Below, one piece after another: positions 35,857 to 43,596 of a stretch of DNA of 64,000 nucleotides. The DNA lies in contig NZ_JAVXZZ010000002.1 in the NCBI RefSeq assembly GCF_032337135.1, forward strand, positions 620,001 through 684,000, read 5' to 3'. Position 1 is the stretch's first letter; every line of letters starts with the position of its first letter. The notes under the pieces are model-generated. The model saw only the letters and a list, made by a program, of their open reading frames with translations, ran no database searches and was not told the origin of the DNA. This DNA comes from Allorhodoferax sp032337135 (GTDB lineage Bacteria > Pseudomonadota > Gammaproteobacteria > Burkholderiales > Burkholderiaceae_C). Both the position numbers and the translations under genes were made by a program.

Positions 35857-36578
35857 GCGACATGCTGCTCGAACTGAAGGGTGTGCACACGCACATCGGG
35901 GCGTATCACATCCTGCACGGCGTGGACCTGGCGGTACCCAAGGGCCAGCTCACCATGCTGCTGGGGCGCAATGGTGCCGGCAAGACGACCACGCTGCGCA
36001 CCATCATGGGCCTGTGGAAGGCCAGCCAAGGCACGGTGGTGTTTGACGGCCAGGACATTACTGCGGCCGCCACCCCCGACATTGCCCAGCGCGACATTGC
36101 TTACGTGCCCGAGAACATGGGCATCTTTGCCGACCTGACCGTGGCCGAGAACATGCTGCTGGCGGCCCGCCAGGCCAGCACCGCCGCGCAGATGGACGCC
36201 CAGCGGCTGCAATGGATTTACCGCCTGTTCCCCGCGGTGGAGAAGTTCTGGAACCACCCGGCCGGCAAGCTGTCGGGCGGGCAAAAGCAGATGCTGGCGG
36301 TGGCCCGTGCCATCGTGGAGCCGCGCAAGCTCCTGATCGTGGACGAGCCCAGCAAGGGACTGGCCCCGGCCATCATCAACAACATGATCGACGCCTTTGC
36401 CGAGCTCAAGAAGACCGGCACCACCATCCTGCTGGTGGAACAGAACATCAGCTTCGCCCAGCGCCTGGGCGACCAGGTGGCGGTCATGGATAACGGCCGC
36501 GTGGTGCACGCGGGCAGCATGCAGGCACTGAGCGAAGACGCTGCCTTGCAGCAACAACTCCTGGGGCTGGCGCTATGA
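35853..36578 (+). CDS. livF: ABC transporter ATP-binding protein, LivF type
   Basis: A 241-residue ATPase with Walker A GRNGAGKTT, signature LSGGQKQMLAVARA, Walker B LLIVDEPSKGLAP and the LivF-specific LLVEQNISFA. It pairs with the preceding LivG-type ATPase. A copy of the dispersed repeat lies in the 91 bases before the permease gene. Confidence 0.92.
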   Translation: MSDMLLELKGVHTHIGAYHILHGVDLAVPKGQLTMLLGRNGAGKTTTLRTIMGLWKASQGTVVFDGQDITAAATPDIAQRDIAYVPENMGIFADLTVAENMLLAARQASTAAQMDAQRLQWIYRLFPAVEKFWNHPAGKLSGGQKQMLAVARAIVEPRKLLIVDEPSKGLAPAIINNMIDAFAELKKTGTTILLVEQNISFAQRLGDQVAVMDNGRVVHAGSMQALSEDAALQQQLLGLAL

Positions 36579-36589
36579 CAAATTACATG

Positions 36590-36650
36590 AAAAATCGGGC
36601 TCCAGCCCGCACAGTTATTGCGCAAGCAGCTAGCAAAAGCATAGCGACTG
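36590..36650 (-). repeat. Dispersed repeat, copy 4 (between livF- and livH-like genes)
   Basis: Near-consensus copy with CGGGCTCCAGCCCG, TTATTGCGCAAGCAGCTAG and CATAGCG. It is the only intergenic copy placed inside an apparent operon. No T-run follows the hairpin, so it need not terminate transcription. Confidence 0.85.
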
Positions 36651-36669
36651 AACTGCCTGGGGGAAAACC

Positions 36670-37653
36670 ATGACCGGCAAGACATTGGATTGGAAGCCGC
36701 TGGCGTTGGTGCCGCTGCTAGCCCTGCTGGCGCTGCCGCTCATCGGCTCGGGCAGCACCTGGGTCACGCTCACGGTGGCCGGGCTGGCCATGGGCATGAT
36801 CGTGTTCATCATCGCCTCGGGCCTGACGCTGGTGTTCGGCCTGATGGACGTGCTGAACTTCGGCCACGGCGTGTTCATTGCGCTGGGCGCCTTTGTCGCC
36901 ACCTCGGTCATGGGCGCCATGGGCGACTGGACCGGCTCGGCCGAACTCTGGCGCAACCTGGTGGCGGTGTTCCCGGCCATGTTCGTGGCCATGGCCGTGG
37001 CCGGAGCGCTGGGGCTGGCGTTCGAGCGCTTCATCGTGCGGCCGGTGTACGGCCAGCACCTCAAGCAGATCCTCATCACCATGGGCGGCATGATCATTGG
37101 CGAGGAGCTCATCAAGGTCATCTGGGGCCCGCTGCAGGTGCCGCTGCCGCTGCCCGAAGCCATGCGTGGCGCGCTCTACCTGGGTGACGCGGCCGTGGAG
37201 AAGTACCGCCTGATGGCTGTGGTGGTGGGTCTGGCCGTATTCGGCGTGCTGGTGTGGGTGCTGACGCGCACCAAGGTCGGCCTGCTCATTCGTGCCGGGG
37301 TGCAGGACCGCGAGATGGTGGAAAGCCTTGGTTACCGCATCAACCGCCTGTTCGTCGGCGTGTTCGTGGCCGGCAGCGCCCTGGCCGGGCTGGGGGGTGT
37401 GATGTGGGGCCTGTACCAGCAGAACGTGACGCCGCAGATGGGCGCGCAGGTCAATGTGCTGATCTTCATTGTCATCATCATCGGCGGGCTCGGTTCCACG
37501 GGCGGGGCGCTCATCGGCGCACTGCTAGTGGGGCTGATGGCCAACTACACCGGTTTTCTGGTGCCCAAAGTGGCGCTTTTTTCCAACATTGCGCTCATGG
37601 TCGCCATCCTGCTGTGGCGGCCGCAGGGCGTTTATCCGGTGACTAACCGATGA
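36670..37653 (+). CDS. livH: ABC transporter permease, LivH type
   Basis: A 327-residue permease with eight or more hydrophobic helices. ASGLTLVFGLMDVLNFGHG near the N-terminus and GGLGSTGGALIGALLVG near the C-terminus are family signatures. The start follows TGGGGGAAAACC, located directly after the repeat copy. With the LivM-type permease it forms the membrane channel. Confidence 0.92.
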   Translation: MTGKTLDWKPLALVPLLALLALPLIGSGSTWVTLTVAGLAMGMIVFIIASGLTLVFGLMDVLNFGHGVFIALGAFVATSVMGAMGDWTGSAELWRNLVAVFPAMFVAMAVAGALGLAFERFIVRPVYGQHLKQILITMGGMIIGEELIKVIWGPLQVPLPLPEAMRGALYLGDAAVEKYRLMAVVVGLAVFGVLVWVLTRTKVGLLIRAGVQDREMVESLGYRINRLFVGVFVAGSALAGLGGVMWGLYQQNVTPQMGAQVNVLIFIVIIIGGLGSTGGALIGALLVGLMANYTGFLVPKVALFSNIALMVAILLWRPQGVYPVTNR

Positions 37654-37655
37654 AA

Positions 37656-37760
37656 CACCCCCAGGCTTCGCGCACTGCGTGTGCTGCGCCACCCCCCTTG
37701 CAGGGGGCAATGCCAGTGGCCCGGCAAAGCCGGTTCCACGGCACTCCGGACCGTTGCGCC
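37656..37760. repeat. GC-rich hairpin element between livH- and livM-like genes
   Basis: This intercistronic stretch contains CCCCCTTGCAGGGGG and CCGGCAAAGCCGG hairpins together with TTCGCGCACTGCGTGTGC. I recognise it as resembling a common interspersed element of Comamonadaceae genomes, but that memory cannot be checked here and no second copy is in the window. Confidence 0.45.
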
Positions 37761-37797
37761 TGCCTGTGTGGCGCTGCATTTTGATGGATCAAACGTT

Positions 37798-38865
37798 ATG
37801 CTGAACCGCATTCTTTCCAATGACCTGCCGCGCAGCCGCTGGCTCGCCATTTTGCTGGCCGTGCTGGTGCTGGGCCTGGCGTTTACGCCCTTTGTGTTCC
37901 CCGGCGTCAAGGCGCTCAACGTGGCGGCCAAGGTGCTGGTGTTTATCGTGCTGGTGGCCTCGTTCGACCTGCTCTTGGGCTACACCGGCATCGTGAGCTT
38001 TGCGCACACCATGTTCTTCGGCATCGGGGCCTATGGCATTGCCATTGCCACCACGCGCCTGGGCGCCACCTGGGAGGCGCTGGCTGTGGGGGTAGGCGCG
38101 TCGCTGGTGCTCTCGCTGCTGCTGGCCTGGCTCATCGGCCTGTTTTCACTGCGGGTGCGCGCCATCTTCTTCGCCATGATCACGCTGGCGGTGGCCTCGG
38201 CCTTCCTTACGCTGGCCTCGCAGCTGCACGAGTTCACGGGCGGGGAGGATGGCCTGAGCTTCAAGGTGCCCGCCATCCTGTCGCCCAGCTACGAATTCAG
38301 CGAGGAGCCATTCCTTGGCGTCACGCTCGATGGCCGTCTGCTGTCGTATTACGTGCTGTTCGTCCTGGCGACGGTGCTGTTTCTGGCGCTCTTACGCATC
38401 GTGAACTCGCCCTTCGGCCGGGTGCTGCAGGCCATTCGCGAAAACGAGTTCCGCGCCGAGGCCATTGGCTACCGCGTAGTGGTGTACCGCACCGTGTCCA
38501 GCATCCTCTCGGCCCTGTTTGCCACGCTGGCCGGGGCCATGCTGGCGCTCTGGCTGCGCTACAACGGGCCCGATACCTCGCTCTCGTTCGAGATCATGAT
38601 GGACGTGCTGCTCATCGTCGTCATTGGCGGCATGGGCACGCTCTACGGCGCCATCGTCGGCGCGGTGCTCTTCCTCATTGCCCAGAGCTACCTGCAGGAC
38701 CTGCTGCGCATTGCCAGCGAAGCCACCGCGGGCCTGCCGTGGCTGGCGGCCTTGCTGTCGCCCGACCGCTGGCTGCTCTGGCTGGGCCTGCTGTTTGTGT
38801 TGTCGGTGTATTACTTTCCCACCGGGGTGGTGGGGCGGCTGCGTACCGCGGCGAAGGGAGCTTGA
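37798..38865 (+). CDS. livM: ABC transporter permease, LivM type
   Basis: ATG at 37798 gives 355 residues; the frame stays open to 37681, but that part lies in the hairpin element. Multiple hydrophobic helices, LLLGYTGIVSFAHTMFFGIGAYG, and the cytoplasmic loop NSPFGRVLQAIRENEFRAEAIGY are LivM hallmarks. The ribosome site is poor, so translation may depend on re-initiation. Confidence 0.9.
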   Translation: MLNRILSNDLPRSRWLAILLAVLVLGLAFTPFVFPGVKALNVAAKVLVFIVLVASFDLLLGYTGIVSFAHTMFFGIGAYGIAIATTRLGATWEALAVGVGASLVLSLLLAWLIGLFSLRVRAIFFAMITLAVASAFLTLASQLHEFTGGEDGLSFKVPAILSPSYEFSEEPFLGVTLDGRLLSYYVLFVLATVLFLALLRIVNSPFGRVLQAIRENEFRAEAIGYRVVVYRTVSSILSALFATLAGAMLALWLRYNGPDTSLSFEIMMDVLLIVVIGGMGTLYGAIVGAVLFLIAQSYLQDLLRIASEATAGLPWLAALLSPDRWLLWLGLLFVLSVYYFPTGVVGRLRTAAKGA

Positions 38866-38867
38866 GC

Positions 38868-39782
38868 ATGATCGCTGTCACCACCAACCTGGCCCCGTAC
38901 CGCTCGGCCTACGCTACTTGTGTGGGCTATGAGCTGCACTACACCGAGTGGGGGCACCCGGAAGCCCCCGTCGTCATTGCCTGGCACGGGCTGGCCCGCA
39001 CGGGGCGCGACATGGACGAGCTGGCCGATTACCTGGCCGGGCGCGGTTACCGCGTCATCTGCCCCGACACGCTGGGCCGGGGCCTGAGCCAGTGGAGCGT
39101 AAGCCCGCAGGAGGAATACTGCCTGCGTTTCTATGCCTGCCTGGCGCGCGAGCTGTTCGACCAGCTGGGCATCACCCAGGCGCATTGGGTCGGCACCTCC
39201 ATGGGCGGGGCCATCGGTACCGTGGCGGCCGCCGGATTGTTCGAGCCCAGCCTGAAGGGCCGCATCCGCAGCCTGGTGCTCAACGACAACGCGCCGCAGC
39301 TGGCGGATGCCGCCATCGCGCGCATCCGCGCCTATGCGGGCCAGCCGCCGGCCTTTGCCACCGTGCGCGAGCTGGAAGCATTCTTCCGCCAGGTCTACGC
39401 CCCGTACGGCTGGTTGAGCGACGCCCAGTGGCGTCGACTGACCGAAACCTCGGTGCGCCGCCTGCCCGACGGCCGCGTGACCCCGCACTACGACCCGGCC
39501 ATGGTGCAGCAGTTCATCGCCCACCCGAACGACTACCTGATCTGGGACCACTACGACCAGGTGCAGGTGCCGGTGCTGTGCCTGCGCGGTGCCGACTCTG
39601 ACCTGGTGCTGCCGGAAACCGTGGCCCACATGCGCACCCGCGGCCCCGGCACCGCCGGGCGGCTGACGGTGGTGGAAGTGCCCGACTGCGGCCACGCCCC
39701 CGCCCTGAACGTGCCCTCGCAGCTGCTGTGCGTGGGCGACTTCCTGGCGCGCTGCGAAGCCGCCGAGCCCAGCGGACCGTGA
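38868..39782 (+). CDS. Alpha/beta-fold hydrolase at end of the ABC/PHB locus
   Basis: A 304-residue cytosolic hydrolase; ATG follows GAAGGGAGCTTGAGC, two bases after the permease stop. Features: oxyanion region WHGLARTGRD, nucleophile elbow GTSMGG, acid loop LRGADSDLV and catalytic histidine in CGHAPAL. Substrate is unknown. Given the extracellular PHB depolymerase upstream, an intracellular hydroxybutyrate-oligomer esterase is a reasonable hypothesis. A repeat copy follows the stop codon and the transcription unit probably ends there. Confidence 0.82.
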   Translation: MIAVTTNLAPYRSAYATCVGYELHYTEWGHPEAPVVIAWHGLARTGRDMDELADYLAGRGYRVICPDTLGRGLSQWSVSPQEEYCLRFYACLARELFDQLGITQAHWVGTSMGGAIGTVAAAGLFEPSLKGRIRSLVLNDNAPQLADAAIARIRAYAGQPPAFATVRELEAFFRQVYAPYGWLSDAQWRRLTETSVRRLPDGRVTPHYDPAMVQQFIAHPNDYLIWDHYDQVQVPVLCLRGADSDLVLPETVAHMRTRGPGTAGRLTVVEVPDCGHAPALNVPSQLLCVGDFLARCEAAEPSGP

Positions 39783-39792
39783 GGGGTTTGCA

Positions 39793-39850
39793 GTTGCTAC
39801 TGAATTAGTAGCTGCCTGCGCTTTAACTGCGAGGGCTGCGGCACAAAAAA
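39793..39850 (+). repeat. Dispersed repeat, copy 5 (after hydrolase gene)
   Basis: TTGCTACTGAATTAGTAGC, CTGCCTGCGC and GAGGGCTGCGGC in order, starting ten bases after the hydrolase stop and ending in an A-run. Confidence 0.85.
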
Positions 39851-39949
39851 AGCAGAAAAAAGCACGGGTAGTGCGGCCTCTGTGGCAGTAACGCGCCCGC
39901 GCAGTGGGGCAAGGCACTACCATCGCGTTTTGTCTTTGCCGCCCCCACC

Positions 39950-40399
39950 ATGCTGCTTGCAGTGCTAAGTACCGATTTTTCACACCGCTGGTTTCGCTGG
40001 GGTGTTGCGTTCGTTTGCGCTTTGGGGTTACTGGCGGGGTGCGCAAGCACTGCAGTCGTGGAGCACGGCATTCACATCGAAGTCAAAGGCACAGAACCTG
40101 TGTACGACATAGCAGTGAGCTATGGTGAGCGTGAAATCAAGTTTGCTGATAAGACAGCAGTTGGAAGTGGATCTTTGTGGAATGCACCGATGCGGATACC
40201 CGACAGCATGACCGTTCATTGGACGGTGCATGGTGTACGCAAGAGCGTGGAAGTGTCATTGGTGGGAAAAACGGCAGACGGAGAACGGCTGGCCAAATGG
40301 AATCTTGTTTTTGAAGCTGAGCAGCTTGGTGTTTGGCGTGTTGACGACGACCCCAATAGCAAGTACTACTTCAAGAAACCAGTTCAGGTGTTTCCCTGA
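39950..40399 (+). CDS. Hypothetical lipoprotein
   Basis: The 149-residue product has an N-terminal hydrophobic segment ending in a lipobox (LGLLAGCAS), so it should be lipid-anchored after cleavage. The remainder is beta-rich (EVKGTEPVYDIAVSYGER, MTVHWTVHGVRKSVEVSLVG). No family recognised. It precedes an unknown gene by 23 bases and both are AT-richer than the flanking core genes, bounded on each side by a repeat copy. Confidence 0.65.
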   Translation: MLLAVLSTDFSHRWFRWGVAFVCALGLLAGCASTAVVEHGIHIEVKGTEPVYDIAVSYGEREIKFADKTAVGSGSLWNAPMRIPDSMTVHWTVHGVRKSVEVSLVGKTADGERLAKWNLVFEAEQLGVWRVDDDPNSKYYFKKPVQVFP

Positions 40400-40422
40400 T
40401 CGATTTTGAAAGGCGGCGCATC

Positions 40423-41010
40423 TTGAATTGGAGTCGGTTCGACTTGGTAGCGGAAGCGTTTCCCGTTGACTCGCTCGGGCAAAAGGCGCTGACTCAGGTT
40501 AATCGCGACTATCTGCAGCAAGAGGGGCTTCCGGACTTTTGCGCACCGCATTTGTATTTCGGTCCTTTTGGGGGCATCTATTTGCCACCTCTACCGGAGT
40601 GGCCTTGGGCAGCCGACTGGAAGGGCTGGCAAGCCTCCGTTTTGTGTGCGCCGCAGGCATATGTGCTGGGGGCGGCGCAACACGAGGAGGCCATCGTACT
40701 GATTCCGAATGATTCAGGTGTGTATCTGTTTTCCGAAAGTGGAACTGATTACCGCATGCTAAACAGTAATGTCGATTGTCTGGCAAAGGCCATTTTTGCC
40801 TTTGCCGAAATGGCTGAAGCGGCGTGGCGCCATGATGAAAATGCGGTGCCGGAAAGGCGAATTCCTCAAGCTCTCGTGACAGCGTTTTCGGACAAAATTC
40901 GGGAGATTGAGCCGCGTATTCCTATCGCCGACTCACTGTGGGTGCAATGGGCAAGTGATAAGAGCAGCAACAACCGAAGCTGCAGTACTGGGGCGTCCCA
41001 GGATCACTAG
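40423..41010 (+). CDS. Hypothetical protein, weakly SUKH-like
   Basis: A 195-residue soluble protein whose frame opens with a TTG at 40423; no better start is near. The pattern YFGPFGGIYLPPL, IVLIPNDSGVYLFSESG and NVDCLAKAIFAFAEMAEA (structured core, a display strand, then Asn and a helix) is reminiscent of SUKH/SMI1-type immunity proteins, but similarity is weak and no toxin gene is adjacent. The preceding lipoprotein is the likely operon partner. Confidence 0.45.
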   Translation: MNWSRFDLVAEAFPVDSLGQKALTQVNRDYLQQEGLPDFCAPHLYFGPFGGIYLPPLPEWPWAADWKGWQASVLCAPQAYVLGAAQHEEAIVLIPNDSGVYLFSESGTDYRMLNSNVDCLAKAIFAFAEMAEAAWRHDENAVPERRIPQALVTAFSDKIREIEPRIPIADSLWVQWASDKSSNNRSCSTGASQDH

Positions 41011-41032
41011 TCTGTCAGAATGCCTGTTATCG

Positions 41033-41090
41033 GTTGCTACTGATGTAGTAGCGACCTACGCAGTAATTACGAGGGCTTGAGCCTGATTTA
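41033..41090 (+). repeat. Dispersed repeat, copy 6 (reaches decarboxylase stop codon)
   Basis: TTGCTACTGATGTAGTAGC, CTACGCAGTA and GAGGGCTTGAGCCTGATTT. The right edge runs into the TAA (TTA on this strand, 41088-41090) of the leftward decarboxylase. Confidence 0.85.
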
Positions 41091-42899
41091 ACCCTTGGTT
41101 TGGCCCTGCTTGACCGCTTCCCAGCGCTGCCGCGCCTCGGCATTGCCGTTGCGGGACTGGATGTAGAGGTTGAGCAGCGCGATCTCGCGGCACTGGTATT
41201 CGGGCTCCAGCGAGCACGGCACTTCGATGAGGCGGATGCCGCTGTTCGCGGCCAGGCATTCGCGGTAATAGGTGCTGAAATCGCCAATGGTCTCGCAGCG
41301 CCGCGCCTCGCCGCCGTAGGCCTGCACCAGCTTGTGCACGTCGAAGCCGCTGGTGGAGCAGTGGTAGATCGGGCCGTTGCCGCTCTTGCCCAGGTGGAAC
41401 ACGTCGTTGCGCATGTAGACGATGGTCAGTGGCAAGCCTTGCTTTTGCACGTGGATGAGTTCGTTGAGCTGGAAGTGGAAGCCGCCGTCGCCCGTGATGA
41501 GCACCACGCGGTCGCTGTGGCCTGCGTCACGCACGGTCTCGGTCGCAATGCGGGCGTAGGGCAGGGCGGTGCCCATGGCGGCGTACCAGGGGTTGGCCAG
41601 CCAGTTCACGCCCAGTTGCGTGGCCTTCGGTGCCAGGCCGAAGCTGGCGAAGAAGGAGTTGCCCACCTCGGGCACGAACACGGTGCCGAAGTCCTGTGCG
41701 GACTGCAGCCGGTTGATCACATCGGTGAGCACATGGAAGTCCATCTTGGCGTCCGGTGCCAGCGGGGGCGTGCTGCGCTGCGGGGCGGTGTAGGCGTACT
41801 GCGGCAGGTCGGCCTGGAGCAGGCCTTGCAGGATGCGCACCAGCTCCTTCTCGCGCGGCACGGTGGACTTGAGCACGGTCTTGTTCGGGAAGTCGGCAAT
41901 GAAATGGGTGCCGGTCTGGAACGCGCTGGCCGTGTCCTGCGGGATGATGCTGGTGCCCAGGTCCAGCACGTAGTCCACCCGGGTTTCGATATAGGCGCGC
42001 AGCTCGGGCGCGCTGAAGGCACCGTTGTAGCCGCCCAGGCACAGCGGGTCGGTCTCGTCCACGGCGCCCTTGGCAAACCAATGGCTGGCGTAGGGGATGC
42101 GAAAGCGGCGGCAGAAATCCACCATCAGCTGGGTCAGCTGCGGGTTGCGGCGCACCTGCACACCGAAATACACCAGCGGGTGCTTGGCTGCCTTGAACTT
42201 GGCCACGATGTTGTCGAGCACGGCCTGCAGCCCGGCAAAGGGAATCTCGTCGCTCTGCAGCTGGTCCATGGGCGGCAGGCTCAGCGGCTGGGTGAGGGCG
42301 AAGACCAGGTTGCGCGGCACCTCGATGAACACCGGCTCACGGTGCAGCCAGGCGTGCTTGACCAGTTCGAAGAAGCGGTAGGCCGAGATGTTGGGCTGGC
42401 CGCGGGAACGGTCCCCCTGCAGCCGCTCGGCGCGGAGCCCCAGGGCGGCAAACGAGCGCAGCGCGGCGTCGTATTCGGTGCGCCAGCTGTCACCGGGTTG
42501 CACCATGTGGTGGATGCTGGTCTGGTGCACCTCGTCTTCACCCGGTGCGCCCGAGATGAACACCACCGGCAGGCCCTCGGTCTTGGCCAGCGCGGCGGCG
42601 GTGGAGCAGGGCAGCGAGCCCACGGTGTAGGTGGTCAGGCAAAAGCCCATGCCTTGCACTTCGGCCTGCGCACAGGCGCAAAAGCCCGCGTGCATTTCAT
42701 TGCTGGACGGGGAAACGGTCAGGCCACCCTGGTCCAGCGCAGCAATCAGGTTGGCGGCAAAGTCGCCGCCCACGCCATAGACCGTGTCGGCCCCGAAGTG
42801 GCGGATGATGCCGCGCATGGCCTCGCCCAGGGTCACCAGGGATTGCTGGTAGGCGGTACCGAAATTCTGTTCGTAGGGCGTGGGGGTCATGCGGTGCAT
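41088..42899 (-). CDS. ThDP-dependent 2-oxoacid decarboxylase (PDC/IPDC family)
   Basis: A 603-residue enzyme. The catalytic glutamate lies in PSSNEMHAGFCACAQAEVQG, the active-site histidine pair in SIHHMVQPGD, and the ThDP-binding motif is ITGDGGFHFQ leading to YMRND, as in pyruvate, indolepyruvate and phenylpyruvate decarboxylases. It converts a 2-oxoacid to an aldehyde and CO2; the substrate is not determined. It is slightly longer than the usual ~550 residues. Start is ATG 42899 or 42890. Standalone gene. Confidence 0.85.
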   Translation of the reverse strand: MHRMTPTPYEQNFGTAYQQSLVTLGEAMRGIIRHFGADTVYGVGGDFAANLIAALDQGGLTVSPSSNEMHAGFCACAQAEVQGMGFCLTTYTVGSLPCSTAAALAKTEGLPVVFISGAPGEDEVHQTSIHHMVQPGDSWRTEYDAALRSFAALGLRAERLQGDRSRGQPNISAYRFFELVKHAWLHREPVFIEVPRNLVFALTQPLSLPPMDQLQSDEIPFAGLQAVLDNIVAKFKAAKHPLVYFGVQVRRNPQLTQLMVDFCRRFRIPYASHWFAKGAVDETDPLCLGGYNGAFSAPELRAYIETRVDYVLDLGTSIIPQDTASAFQTGTHFIADFPNKTVLKSTVPREKELVRILQGLLQADLPQYAYTAPQRSTPPLAPDAKMDFHVLTDVINRLQSAQDFGTVFVPEVGNSFFASFGLAPKATQLGVNWLANPWYAAMGTALPYARIATETVRDAGHSDRVVLITGDGGFHFQLNELIHVQKQGLPLTIVYMRNDVFHLGKSGNGPIYHCSTSGFDVHKLVQAYGGEARRCETIGDFSTYYRECLAANSGIRLIEVPCSLEPEYQCREIALLNLYIQSRNGNAEARQRWEAVKQGQTKG

Positions 42900-43051
42900 C
42901 CGGTGTGGTGGGGATGCAGCCGATTATTCGGCCCGCGGCATGCACGCGGTGGGCGTTATGGGGTGCTTGTAGGGTGTTTGGTGCGCATTTGGTGCATTCG
43001 AATGGATTTCAATGCACTGAAATTCAGTTCTTGATCCAGGTCATGCATTGT

Positions 43052-43498
43052 TTAGCCTGGTATGTCGGGCTCGACCAGTGCCGCCAATTGCTGTAGCGAT
43101 TCCTGCCAGCCCAGATAGCAGCTTTCAAGCGGTATGGCGTCGGGAACGCCGCTTTGCGCGATGCTGATTTCGGTGCCGCAGACCACCGCCTTCAGGTCGA
43201 CCGTGACTTCCATGACACCGGGCAGGGCCGGGTCGTCAAAGTGGTCGGTGTAGCGGATGCGCTGGCCAGGTACCAGCTCGTGGTACTCACCGCCAAACGA
43301 ATGGCTGTGGCCGGTACCGAAGTTGTGGAAGGACATGCGGAAGGTGCCGCCCACCTTGGCTTCCATGTGCTCGACCCGGCAGGTGAACCCGTGGGGCGGC
43401 AACCACTTGGCCATGGCCATGGGTTCCACAAAGGCGCGGTACAGCTTGTCGGGGGTGGTGCGCAGCACGCGGTGCAGGCGGATGGTGCGGTCAGACAT
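43052..43498 (-). CDS. SRPBCC (AHSA1-like) domain protein
   Basis: A 148-residue protein with the START-like AHSA1 pattern: TTPDKLYRAFVEPMAMAKWL, GGTFRMSFHNF, GGEYHELVPGQRIRYTD and a C-terminal helix (LGWQESLQQLAALVE). Such proteins bind hydrophobic ligands; the role is unknown. ATG at 43498 follows GCCAGGAGCCCTGCC. It diverges from uvrB. Confidence 0.85.
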   Translation of the reverse strand: MSDRTIRLHRVLRTTPDKLYRAFVEPMAMAKWLPPHGFTCRVEHMEAKVGGTFRMSFHNFGTGHSHSFGGEYHELVPGQRIRYTDHFDDPALPGVMEVTVDLKAVVCGTEISIAQSGVPDAIPLESCYLGWQESLQQLAALVEPDIPG

Positions 43499-43596
43499 GG
43501 CAGGGCTCCTGGCAGTGGTTGCAGGGCGCAGCATAGTGCCGGTGGCCAAACCCGACACGCGGGCAAGGTGTTCGCCGAGGCGCGGCGGGGAACTGT

